Positions 9,554-16,787 of a stretch of DNA of 64,000 bases are shown in pieces (position 1 is the first letter of the stretch; every line of letters begins with the position of its first letter). The stretch lies in assembly GCA_903917565.1 (NCBI GenBank), contig CAIXBB010000038.1, forward strand, positions 124,001 to 188,000. Reading direction: 5' to 3'. The DNA comes from an uncultured cyanobacterium. GTDB taxonomy: Bacteria > Cyanobacteriota > Cyanobacteriia > PCC-6307 > Cyanobiaceae. A program made the position numbers and the translations under genes. The notes beneath the pieces are model-generated. The model saw only the letters and a list, made by a program, of their open reading frames with translations, had not been told where the DNA came from and ran no database searches.

Positions 9554-9928
9554 GTGCCGCGCGCCCAGATCGTCCTGACCTGTGGTGCCGGCGAAACCAA
9601 CACGTCAATCGCCAAGCCGATTGGCCTGAGCAACATAACTGGAGGCCGGTGGCGCAAAGGCCACCGGGACCTGGCCCTGGAGGGCTGGAAGGATGAACTG
9701 CGTCCGGGGGTCCTCGGACCTACGAGACTGCGACAAGCATTTCCAAAACGTCGGTTCATTGATGGCTGCCCAGCTTTCTGGTGCAGCCTCACCGGCAGAA
9801 GATGTACCGCTTCGCGGAAGCCTGACGGCAACAAGCTCTCCCCCAACCGCTGCTGCCCATGGGCCTCGGCTACGTCAAGGGCGTCACCCCTGACGACATC
9901 CGCCACGGCGCCAACACCCTGTTAGGGA
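9554..9928 (+). pseudogene. IS630-family transposase remnant
   Basis: Translated across frames it shows the IS630 N-terminal helix-turn-helix region (RAQIVLTCGAGETNTSIAK, WRKGHRDLALEGWKDELRPG), then LVQPHRQKMY, then the first part of the DDE domain (LLPMGLGYVKGVTPDDIRHG followed by ANTLL). Frameshifts separate these blocks. The segment expected between the PHRQK block and the PLLPMGLGY block is missing, and a small repeat sits at that junction. The gene stops abruptly after ANTLL, where the terminal sequence of the first IS5 element begins. Confidence 0.85.
9806..9832 (+). repeat. Small dispersed repeat, copy A (in IS630 remnant)
   Basis: The core ACCGCTTCGCGGAAGCCTG carries an inverted pair GCTTC/GAAGC around a GCG loop. 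It matches the inserts in the IS5 and IS481 remnants and lies where part of the transposase gene is missing. Confidence 0.7.
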
Positions 9929-9947
9929 GACTCTGGATAAGTCCCCC
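9925..9947 (+). repeat. Left terminal inverted repeat of the first IS5-type element
   Basis: GGGAGACTCTGGATAAGTCC lies at the point where IS630 homology ends and about 50 bases before the IS5 transposase start. A related sequence (TCTGAATAAATCC) stands at the same distance before the second IS5 copy. A matching right end was not found after 11046. Confidence 0.6.
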
Positions 9948-10013
9948 CATTCACGGGACAATGGCATTGTCATCTTTGGTAAGGACTGGGTTCATGGGTG
10001 GCAAGCAGCTCGG

Positions 10014-10041
10014 CCACCGCTTCGCGGAAGGCTTTGCCTAC
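10014..10041 (+). repeat. Small dispersed repeat, copy B
   Basis: Contains ACCGCTTCGCGGAAGGCTTT. The surrounding protein reads LG-HRFAEGFAYG-DYEH where the second IS5 copy has LG-FS-DFEK: a net gain of exactly 8 codons, in frame. Confidence 0.8.
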
Positions 10042-10685
10042 GGCGACTACGAGCATTCCACGGCCAAGAAGCGCACCAAGCGTGAGAAGTTTCTGGCCGA
10101 GATAGAGGCGGTTGTGCCTTGGCAAGCGCTCATCGATCTGATCGAGCCTCACCACCCCAAATCCAGCTCCAAGTCGGACGCCCGGCCTATCCGCTGGCCA
10201 ACATGCTGGGGATCCACTTGATGCAGCAGTGGTACTCGCTCAGAGATCCAGCGATGGAGGATGCGCTGATCGAAGCTCCCCTCATGCGCCGTTTCGCAGG
10301 GATCGACATGATCAGCGAGCGGATCCCCGATGAGACCACGATCCTTGCATTTCGGCACCTGCTGAAGAAGCACAACCTCGGCGAGAAGATCTTTCAGGCG
10401 GTGAAAGCCCATCTCAAGGACCGCGGCATGGCCATGAAGAAGGGCACGATTATTGATGCCAGCTTGATCGCCGCCCCCAGTTCGCCCAAAAACAAAGATT
10501 GGGAGAGAGATCCGGAGATGCACCAGACCAAGAAGGGCAACCAGTGGGACTACGGGATGAACGTCCACATCGGCGTCGACAAGGACTCAGGCCTCATCCA
10601 TTCGGTGGAGACCAACGCGGCCACTGTGCGCGACCTCACGCCAGCAGCCGCGCTGCTGCAAGGTGGGGAGGATGTGCGCTACGCC

Positions 10686-10715
10686 GTAGCCGCAGGCTTC
10701 TGCGAAGCAGTTGCC
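10686..10715 (-). repeat. Small dispersed repeat, copy C (reverse orientation)
   Basis: Plus-strand core GCCGCAGGCTTCTGCGAAGC; its complement, GCTTCGCAGAAGCCTG, matches copies A and B. It lies before GYQGIEK in the transposase and reads AVAAGFCEAVA where family members usually have three residues (from memory), again a gain of 8 codons. Confidence 0.75.
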
Positions 10716-10850
10716 GGCTACCAAGGCATCGAGAAACGCCCTGAAATGGAGGGCAAGACCACCACCTTTCGCATTGCCATGCGACCCGGGGAAAGGCGCG
10801 CCTTGCCCAATACAGCCGAGGGGCGACAGGATGACCTGGTCGAGACAGCC

Positions 10851-10877
10851 CTAGACGCAGGCTTCTGCTTGCAGTAG
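10851..10877 (-). repeat. Small dispersed repeat, copy D (reverse orientation, brings a stop codon)
   Basis: Contains GACGCAGGCTTCTGC, shared with copy C apart from its first base. The protein reads ETA-LDAGFCLQ-stop-AHIRAK where the second IS5 copy has ETA-K-GNVRAK: 9 codons for 1, a net gain of 24 bases. The inserted TAG truncates the frame. Confidence 0.8.
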
Positions 10878-11046
10878 GCTCATATCCGTGCCAAGGCTGA
10901 GCACCCATTCCCACGTGATCAAGCAGCAGTTCGGATTTCGGAAAACTCGCCTGCGGGGCATGGTCAAGAATCGCTGCCAGGTCAACGTGCTGGCTGCATT
11001 GACCAATCTTTTTCCTGTGCGTCATCAATTTCTATGCAGGACATGA

Positions 11047-11802
11047 TCGGACGAGTGGTGTGCCGTCAGGGCCAGAATGGAGCCATAAAACCAGGGTAAA
11101 ATTGCCCGAAAGTTCTGAAATCAGGCCGATTCTTACTGGATCTGCACCGAGAATGGCCACCGCAAACATTTGGGGACCCCAGATATCGCTCCCAGGCTTG
11201 TTGCCCAGAGCTTCCCTAGGTGTCTACTCTGCAAGGATTGGCGCGAGTGAAGTCGAGACTCAGCTGGGGATAGTCTGAGGGTTCAGGTCATTGATGAGAT
11301 CATTGGCGCCAAAAAGCGCATCGACAACATATAGCGTCTAACATTGCCATTCACCAGACATGCCACCTTCTGAGGCATAGAGCTCACAAGAAGGTGGGAT
11401 TGAGTGGATCGAGGGCCTGATCCGCCCCCTTCCCAAGCCTCCTGAGCGAATGGCTGGCAGGAATGCGCTCCTCGATCAGACACGCAGGAGAACCAAGAGA
11501 TGCTTCGCGCCTATTGACCTCGCATCACGATTGGGCAATTATTGCCCATTTTGGCAGAGGTGGTCTGGATTTTCAACGAACTCCTAAGCTGCTCCGATGA
11601 TGGGCAAAGACGGCCTCTGGTAGTCCCCAGTTGGCTTCTTGGTTGAAGTGAAATCACCAGGAACAAGGTCAATTCCCATGCACCGGAATGGGTCTTGAAT
11701 TCGTCCCACCCCCTGAACCGGTACCGTCTTGCACCACTGTTATAATTGGTGAAGGTGCGGATGCACCCTAAGGAACCATGACGACAACATTGCAGCGCAC
11801 GT
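11047..11802. other. Stretch without a recognisable gene inside the IS island
   Basis: About 750 bases between the first IS5 remnant and the 413-residue membrane protein. Only short open frames occur and none resembles a family I know. It may hold the lost right end of the IS5 element and the promoter of the downstream gene, but neither is visible with confidence. Confidence 0.5.
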
Positions 11803-13044
11803 ATGAAGATTCCAGCGATCAACCGGGGGCGGTCCGGCAGCAAAGCCGACCACCTCTTCCTTGCTGGATTGGCTGCTGCTTTGCTCATCTCTGCTGCGTA
11901 CATCCTCCTGGATTCGGGCACACCCCTGCCGCACCCGATGGACCAGGCATTCATCACATCCGCTGACCTCCGGATCAGAACAGAAAATGGGCATTGGATC
12001 TTTCGTTATCCAAATTTGATGTTCTCGGGGGGGATCTCCTCGAGTATGATCGTGGGACTCTACAAGCTTCTGGTTCCTACGAGTCTTGAGAATCTGAACT
12101 GGCATATCAGGATTTTTTCCATGGTTTGCTATCTCAGCAGCTCCTTCCTCCTAATCCAACAACTGATCAGCACTTCGGCACTACGCCTCCTGGCGCTGGC
12201 AATTTTAACCACCTCCGGATTTCAGTTCATCCAACCCAGCAGTGAGCTGATCGCTGGAAGCTTCCTGACGATGTTTCTGGTTGCAACCATCAATCGCTGG
12301 CCGCTGTTGCTGGCATCGTTTTTTCTGGCGATGTTTGGGCTTGCAAAAGTCGAAATGCTGGTTGCTTCGATCGTCATGGCAGGCTTCTGGTGGCTTTGGG
12401 AGCGACGGCGCGGCAATCCACAAGCACTGTTGACAATCCTGCTTACGGGAGCATGGCTAGGCCTATTGTTGCTGCCAGGCTTCTTCATCCAAGGTGCAAA
12501 CATCAACGAGATGGATCGAAGCATGGTGGCCTTTATTTTCACCTATGCGGAGTTATTTTCCCCACATCAGTTCATCTCCTCCACCCAATCAATCGATGAG
12601 GTCAGTGTTCAACTTCAAACAGGCAAGTTTCTAGGCGCTCACTCTGTACTCCAATTCATTGCTCAACATCCATCCCACTACGTCGATTATCTCGCACTCT
12701 CCTTCTTCAAGGGATTAGGGCAGCTCCTCTACTCCTTGAAATTCATGATACTCCCCATGACATTAATACTCGGATTCAGGGCGAAGCGTTTTCGCCCTCT
12801 GATGGTCCTCCTGCTCGTTGCGAGTGTGCTCACATTGCTGCCTGCATGGATGTTCTCCTATGTAAGAGTCCGCTATCTGGTGAAGCTCTTCCCTGCCTTC
12901 ATTGCCTTGACGATTTCAGGCTGCGAGGAACTGGAGCCATCTCTTCCCTGGATCGGGAAAATACTGTGGGCCAGTGGAATCGGCACAATCCTATGGCAAC
13001 TGAAATACTTCGATGATATGTGGATGTTTTCTCACTGGCACTGA
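11803..13044 (+). CDS. Polytopic membrane protein, possible GT-C-like transferase, unknown function
   Basis: 413 residues with about nine or ten hydrophobic segments (for example 18-38, 102-122, 126-150, 158-188, 207-228, 305-325, 334-358), so an integral membrane protein. The layout, with a first long outside loop containing LPHPMDQAF and ENGHWIFRYPNLMF, and basic residues on cytoplasmic sides (WERRRGN, RAKRFRP), recalls lipid-linked sugar transferases of the GT-C type, but no diagnostic motif is certain. The frame is uninterrupted although both neighbours are dead IS5 copies in direct orientation, so it may be cargo. Its codon use appears more AT-rich than the housekeeping genes. Confidence 0.72.
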   Translation: MKIPAINRGRSGSKADHLFLAGLAAALLISAAYILLDSGTPLPHPMDQAFITSADLRIRTENGHWIFRYPNLMFSGGISSSMIVGLYKLLVPTSLENLNWHIRIFSMVCYLSSSFLLIQQLISTSALRLLALAILTTSGFQFIQPSSELIAGSFLTMFLVATINRWPLLLASFFLAMFGLAKVEMLVASIVMAGFWWLWERRRGNPQALLTILLTGAWLGLLLLPGFFIQGANINEMDRSMVAFIFTYAELFSPHQFISSTQSIDEVSVQLQTGKFLGAHSVLQFIAQHPSHYVDYLALSFFKGLGQLLYSLKFMILPMTLILGFRAKRFRPLMVLLLVASVLTLLPAWMFSYVRVRYLVKLFPAFIALTISGCEELEPSLPWIGKILWASGIGTILWQLKYFDDMWMFSHWH

Positions 13045-13053
13045 AAACTGCTA

Positions 13054-13076
13054 AGAAATCTCTGAATAAATCCACT
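13054..13076 (+). repeat. Probable left end of the second IS5-type element
   Basis: TCTGAATAAATCCAC, about 50 bases before the second transposase start, parallels TCTGGATAAGTCCCC before the first. It is degenerate. Confidence 0.45.
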
Positions 13077-13539
13077 AAAATCCATCCAGATCCAAGACTG
13101 AGACTGGTCGCATGCCTGCCACTCTCCAGCTGGGTTTTTCAGACTTCGAGAAGACATACGCAAAGAACCGAACCCCTCGCCAGCGATTCCTGCAGAAGAT
13201 GGAAGCAACCATTCACCGGGAAGCGTTTCTGGCCCTGATCCAGCCCATCGATCACCAGCCAGCCGGCCACCAAGGGTGGGGTCGTCCTCCGTTTCCAATG
13301 GAGATCATGCTCCTGTTCCCCTGCTGGAGCAGTCGTTCACCCTCTCGGACCCACTGATTGAGGAGATGCTGATCGATTCGACCGGCTTCCGCCGTTTCGC
13401 CGGTATCGAAATAATCGAAGACCGGATCCCGGATGAAACCACGATCTTCAACTTCCGTCTGCTGCTGGAAGAGCACCGCATCGCCGAGCAGATCCTTCAG
13501 GGAATGAACCAGATGCTGAGCGAGAAAGGGGTGATGCTG

Positions 13540-13565
13540 TAGACGAAGTCGGCCGGAGGCCATGG
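13540..13565 (+). repeat. Hairpin-type insert, second kind, copy 1
   Basis: Relative to the first IS5 copy (MKKGTI), the frame ML-KGTI is split by about 26 bases beginning TAGACG and containing GGCCGGAGGCC. The insert brings a stop codon and shifts the frame. Confidence 0.6.
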
Positions 13566-13619
13566 AAAGGCACGATCCTCGATGCCACGATCATTGCCGC
13601 CCCCAGCTCCACCCTTACC

Positions 13620-13650
13620 GAGGCCGGAGGCCGAGCGTGGCGGAGCCACT
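13620..13650 (+). repeat. Hairpin-type insert, second kind, copy 2
   Basis: The insert between the PSST and NKRKER blocks contains GGCCGGAGGCC and then a perfect small hairpin, GTGGC-GGA-GCCAC (13637-13649). It shares the first motif with the insert at 13540. Confidence 0.6.
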
Positions 13651-13711
13651 AGAACAAGCGCAAGGAGAGGGGTCAGGAAATGCACTCGGTGGCCAAGGGC
13701 AAGCAGTGGTT

Positions 13712-13739
13712 CCACTGCTGCGCAGAAGGCTTCGCCGAT
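13712..13739 (+). repeat. Small dispersed repeat, copy E
   Basis: Contains CACTGCTGCGCAGAAGGC. The protein reads QW-FHCCAEGFADG-MRCHIG where the first IS5 copy has QW-DYG-MNVHIG: a net gain of 8 codons, in frame. Confidence 0.8.
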
Positions 13740-14309
13740 GGGATGCGCTGCCATATCGGCGTTGACGCCGCATCTGGCTTGGTCCACTCCGTGGTTAGCA
13801 GCGCAGCCGACGTCCATGAGCTCAACACAGCAGCTAACCGGCTCCATGGGGCATCGAGAAACAAAACCAGTTCCAGGACTGCGAAGCAGAGCTCAGGATT
13901 GCCATGAAGCCAGGCCAACGCATAGTGCTTCCAGAGACACCAGAGGGCAGTCTTCTGGATCTGATTGAGACGGCGAAGGGCAACGTCCGCGCCAAAGTGG
14001 AGCCTCGCTTCCGGATCGCCAAATGTCGGTTTGGCTTCCGGAAGGTCTTCTATCGAGGCATCCGTAAGAAAGACCTCAAACTGAAGTTGCTCTTTGCCCT
14101 GGCTAACCTCTCGATGGCACGGCAACGACTACCTGAGCCAGCGTGACAGGTGAGCTTATTGTGTCAGAAAATCGATAAACATCCAGAAATCAAGCAAAAC
14201 GCCTGGTGGAAACTGCCTGAACGTCTTTGCTGGGACTGCTGGGAGCGAAAACAGGGCAAAAGCGTTCAGTATCGTCTCATTGGCGACAATGAGACAAGAT
14301 TTTTTTGAT

Positions 14310-14945
14310 CAAGCCGTCTTGATCTGAGTTGCCTTAGGTGTAGTTCCCCCACCAGGTTGATGATGCCTGTAGCTGATCGAGCCGCTGAGTTGCCGTAGGG
14401 GATCACGTAGGCCCATTCCTCCAGCAAAGTCCACTGCTTCTCGGAGGCCTGCGGTCAGATGAACCGCTCGGCTCGCGAAGCCGACCGTGGTCGGCCCCGG
14501 GTGAGGAAGCCTTGCGCGGATCTCCGGTGATCCGGTGGCTAACACGGTTGAACCGGGCCGCTCCCACCGTTACCGGTGCACCGGCGGTCGCTGTTTCGCG
14601 CCAGGGGGTCGCGGATCCGCAGCCGTTTCAGCCCCAGGCACCGCTTTCGCCTGGACCAGGGTGCTGATCGGTACCAGCAGCAGCGGGGCGATCCTCCGGC
14701 GGGTGCAGCGCTGGCGCCTGAGGTCCAGGGGCTGCTGCCGCTGCTGCGGTTCGACGCAGTGTCCGTCAGCGCCGCTGGGCCGCCTGTACGGAAGCGATCC
14801 AGCCACTTGCGGGCCGAGCGCCCACTGATGCCGTGCTCAGAAGCCAGCTCAGCAAGGCTCCTGCTCTGGTCAAGGTGTTGCCGGATCAGGTGTTCCCGAC
14901 CGATCGGTGTCAGGCGGGCATTGGGATGTACAGGCGTTGGGGGGG
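14310..14945 (-). pseudogene. IS481-family transposase remnant
   Basis: Read on the minus strand: [17 protein letters not shown], then a helix-turn-helix block [20 protein letters not shown], then in another frame [19 protein letters not shown] and [20 protein letters not shown] jump follows to the C-terminal blocks RAVHL (native family about AERFI) and LLEEWAYVIPYGNSAARSA. The central DDE core is missing and several frames are used. It is the opposite orientation to the IS5 copies and sits just upstream of rpoZ. Confidence 0.82.
14431..14458 (+). repeat. Small dispersed repeat, copy F (in IS481 remnant)
   Basis: CCACTGCTTCTCGGAGGCCT matches the IS5 inserts. It lies between the ERFI-like and LLEEWAY blocks of the transposase, which are normally two codons apart in this family (from memory), so it too is an insert of about 24 bases. 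Confidence 0.68.
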
Positions 14946-15067
14946 TGAGGTCCTGGGCTGTTGGGTCGCACCACAACCCTGCCGAGCTCGGACCCCAACG
15001 CCTGCCGGAACAACCTGATGCCACTACACACCTAATCTATAGTCCTTCAATTGATCGTCAGGTCCGT

Positions 15068-15295
15068 ATGCCGAGCAGCGAACTCAACGCCAAGGAGCTG
15101 GCCCAGAGGGGGGAGAGCCTGATTCGCCACTCCAGCAACCGCTACCTGACCACCGTTCGCATCGCTTTTCGGGCCAAGCAACGCCGCTTCGACGATTTCG
15201 ACGGCCTGCTCGACGACTCGATGATCAAGCCCGTGCAGCGGGCCATCGTCGAACTCAGCGACGAGCAGGACCAGCCCGACCTGCTGCCCGGCTGA
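15068..15295 (+). CDS. rpoZ: RNA polymerase omega subunit
   Basis: 75 residues, cyanobacterial omega type: [56 protein letters not shown]. It helps assemble RNA polymerase by holding the beta' subunit and in cyanobacteria supports primary sigma factor recruitment. The ATG at 15068 is chosen; the frame is open further upstream but runs into the IS481 remnant. The IS481 debris ends within about 60 bases of the start, so the native promoter may have been altered or replaced. The DUF1818 gene follows 21 bases downstream. Confidence 0.93.
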   Translation: MPSSELNAKELAQRGESLIRHSSNRYLTTVRIAFRAKQRRFDDFDGLLDDSMIKPVQRAIVELSDEQDQPDLLPG

Positions 15296-15316
15296 GGCGG
15301 GCCCGTTCCGCTCGGC

Positions 15317-15742
15317 GTGGAGATCTGCGAGGGCCAGGGCTGGCGGCTGGTGGTCGATCCGGGCCGTACTCCCTATACCGCCCTGATCGGGGGCGAGGGC
15401 TGGGCCAGCGAACTGACCGGCGCCGAACTGCTCACCCTGCAGGAGGCCGCCGCACGACTCACCGCCCAGCACCGGGCCATCGCAGACAGCCTGATGGCGG
15501 AAGAGTCGGTGGAGATGGAGATGGAGCTGCCGATCGGCGATTCTCCGGCCGGCGTCCCAGGATCCCTCTGGCTGGGAATGAGCGGCGATCGGGAAGGCTG
15601 GTCACTTCAGCTGGTGCTCACCCCAGAGCCGGGGTTGCGGGGCTTTGAAGGGGGCTGGAGTGCCACCGCCAGCGCGGCGTTCGCCGCGGCGCTGGAGCGC
15701 CTGAGACCCGCCGAGCAGGGTGGCGGGGATCAGGATTGTTGA
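15317..15742 (+). CDS. DUF1818 family protein
   Basis: 141 residues from a GTG start. The pattern (GWRLVVDPGRTPYTALIGGE, WASELTGAELLTLQEAAARL, a later acidic segment and a C-terminal AALERLR helix) fits the cyanobacteria-specific DUF1818 family, whose function is unknown. It is soluble with no signal peptide. It follows rpoZ by 21 bases on the same strand and is probably co-transcribed with it. Confidence 0.85.
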   Translation: MEICEGQGWRLVVDPGRTPYTALIGGEGWASELTGAELLTLQEAAARLTAQHRAIADSLMAEESVEMEMELPIGDSPAGVPGSLWLGMSGDREGWSLQLVLTPEPGLRGFEGGWSATASAAFAAALERLRPAEQGGGDQDC

Positions 15743-16036
15743 TCGTTGGCGGATTCCGCAACCACCACCCCTGTTTTTCCCCGTTTCTCCCCAGGCGGGC
15801 CTCCTCTGCCGCTGCTCCCCGGCCCCGGATGGGGAGAACCTCCGCCGGCCGCCCCCCTGGCTTGACAGATCGAGGACGCCGCTCCGGGTCGAGGGTTGCG
15901 GCGCAGGAGACACCTTGAAGCCCTTGCTACGGCTCGTGTCTCAAGCTGGGACTGGAGACCGGCCTCTGGAGCCGGCGCCGTTTGACGTTGCCCCTTCGGT
16001 GTGGAGAACTGGCTGACGCGCTGCTTGGAGTCGACG

Positions 16037-16291
16037 ATGGCCCGCCCGAGAACCCTGCCGTTGGAGGGGGCCGAATCGCTGGTGAGCCTGCGGGCAGAGG
16101 TGCCCGAACCGTTGCTGGAGGCCATGCGTCAGTTCATCGAGCGCCACCCCAACTGGGACCAGTACCGGCTCTTCCAGGCTGCCCTGGCAGGCTTTCTCGT
16201 GCAGAACGGCGTCCGCAACCGGGGGGTGACCCGCTGCTACCTGGCCAACCTGTTTCCGGGCCATCAGGCGTTCTCGGCGCCGGCAGCCTGA
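16037..16291 (+). CDS. DUF2811 family protein
   Basis: 84 residues from the ATG at 16037 (a GTG at 16001 would add 12). The central part SLRAEVPEPLLEAMRQFIER followed by HPNWDQYRLFQAALAGFLVQ, then GVTRCYLANLFPG, matches the small cyanobacterial DUF2811 family of unknown function. It stands 294 bases after the DUF1818 gene with no gene between them and converges on the EVE-domain gene, 16 bases apart. Confidence 0.82.
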   Translation: MARPRTLPLEGAESLVSLRAEVPEPLLEAMRQFIERHPNWDQYRLFQAALAGFLVQNGVRNRGVTRCYLANLFPGHQAFSAPAA

Positions 16292-16307
16292 ATCAGGGTG
16301 GGGCGCC

Positions 16308-16775
16308 TCAGGCGTCCGGCTCCACCCCCAGCAGGGTGAAGATCCGCGCGGCGCTGGCGTCACCCACCGGCAGGATCGAGAGGCGGTTGCCCCGCCGCAC
16401 CACCACCAGATCCTCCACGCTGAACGCTTCCCGCAGAGCATCGAGGCTGAGCAGCGTGGGGAAGGTGGCGCGATAGGCGAGACGGGCGCAGTCCCAGCGA
16501 GGGGCCTCGGGCTTGGACGCCGGATCGAAGTACTTGGAGCTGGGATCGAACTGGCTGGGATCCATCACCCCCGTTTCGATCACCTCCATCAGGCCGACGA
16601 TGCCGGGGGGGCTGACATTGGAGTGGTAAAAAAAGGCGCGGTCGCCGATCTGCATCGCGCGCATGAAGTTGCGGGCCTGGTAATTGCGGATCCCATCCCA
16701 GAGGGTGGTGCCCTCCGCCTGCAGATGCTGGATGCCGTAGACGTCCGGCTCGCTTTTCATCAACCACCAGGCCAT
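16308..16775 (-). CDS. EVE domain-containing protein
   Basis: 155 residues covering a whole EVE domain (PUA-like fold): WWLMKSEPDVYGIQHLQAEG at the start, LWDGIRNYQARNFMRAM, GDRAFFYHSN and GIVGLMEVI. EVE proteins bind modified bases in DNA or RNA; the bacterial housekeeping version is linked to modified RNA, which remains inference here. It is the last gene of a pair with murD, 12 bases downstream. Confidence 0.92.
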   Translation of the reverse strand: MAWWLMKSEPDVYGIQHLQAEGTTLWDGIRNYQARNFMRAMQIGDRAFFYHSNVSPPGIVGLMEVIETGVMDPSQFDPSSKYFDPASKPEAPRWDCARLAYRATFPTLLSLDALREAFSVEDLVVVRRGNRLSILPVGDASAARIFTLLGVEPDA

Positions 16776-16787
16776 GGTTCGTGGGTC

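Larger units (their letters stand above)
9994..11046 (+). pseudogene. IS5-family transposase, first copy, frameshifted
   Basis: Translated over three frames this gives most of an IS5-type DDE transposase: MGGKQLG, KKRTKREKFLAEIEAVVPW, LMQQWYSLRDPAMEDALIEA, RRFAGIDMISERIPDETTIL, HIGVDKDSGLIHSVETNAAT, GYQGIEKRPEMEGKTTTFRI, and the C-terminal block FGFRKTRLRGMVKNRCQVNV ending at 11046. Frame changes lie near 10165-10185 and 10895, and a stop codon at 10875. Three 24-base net insertions (around 10014, 10686 and 10851) carry the small repeat described in the findings. It is non-functional as read. Confidence 0.9.
13112..14146 (+). pseudogene. IS5-family transposase, second copy, frameshifted
   Basis: Recognisable blocks across frames: LQLGFSDFEKTYAKNRTPRQ, FLALIQPIDHQPAGHQGWGR, SFTLSDPLIEEMLIDSTGFR, RFAGIEIIEDRIPDETTIFN, HIGVDAASGLVHSVVSSAAD, IAMKPGQRIVLPETPEGSLL, FGFRKVFYRGIRKKDLKLKL and a stop at 14144-14146. 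It is the same family as the first copy but clearly diverged, so an independent element. Frame breaks lie near 13320, 13540 and 13845. It carries two hairpin-type inserts (13540-13565, 13620-13650) and one 24-base repeat (13712-13739). Confidence 0.9.
9554..15030. mobile_element. Island of decayed insertion sequences
   Basis: Five and a half kilobases hold remnants of four transposase genes of three families: IS630 (9554-9928), IS5-type (9994-11046), a second IS5-type copy (13112-14146) and IS481 (about 14310-14945, minus strand). The IS630 gene is cut off where the first IS5 element begins, so that element inserted into it. None of the transposase genes is intact. One 413-residue membrane protein gene lies between the two IS5 copies. 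Base composition of the middle part looks more AT-rich than the rest of the window. Confidence 0.88.

Noticed and set aside
6519-9578. 1019-codon open frame on the plus strand
   Set aside because: Antisense to ftrV, the membrane protein and the Hsp70-like gene, with the repetitive GQ/PAH composition typical of shadow frames.
11060-11278. 72-codon plus-strand frame in the IS island
   Set aside because: No family resemblance; short and within decayed sequence.
14463-14490. Possible seventh copy of the 24-base repeat (CGGCTCGCGAAGCCG palindrome)
   Set aside because: The sequence can be explained largely by the native AERFI-coding part of the IS481 transposase. The match to the repeat is partial, so it is not counted.
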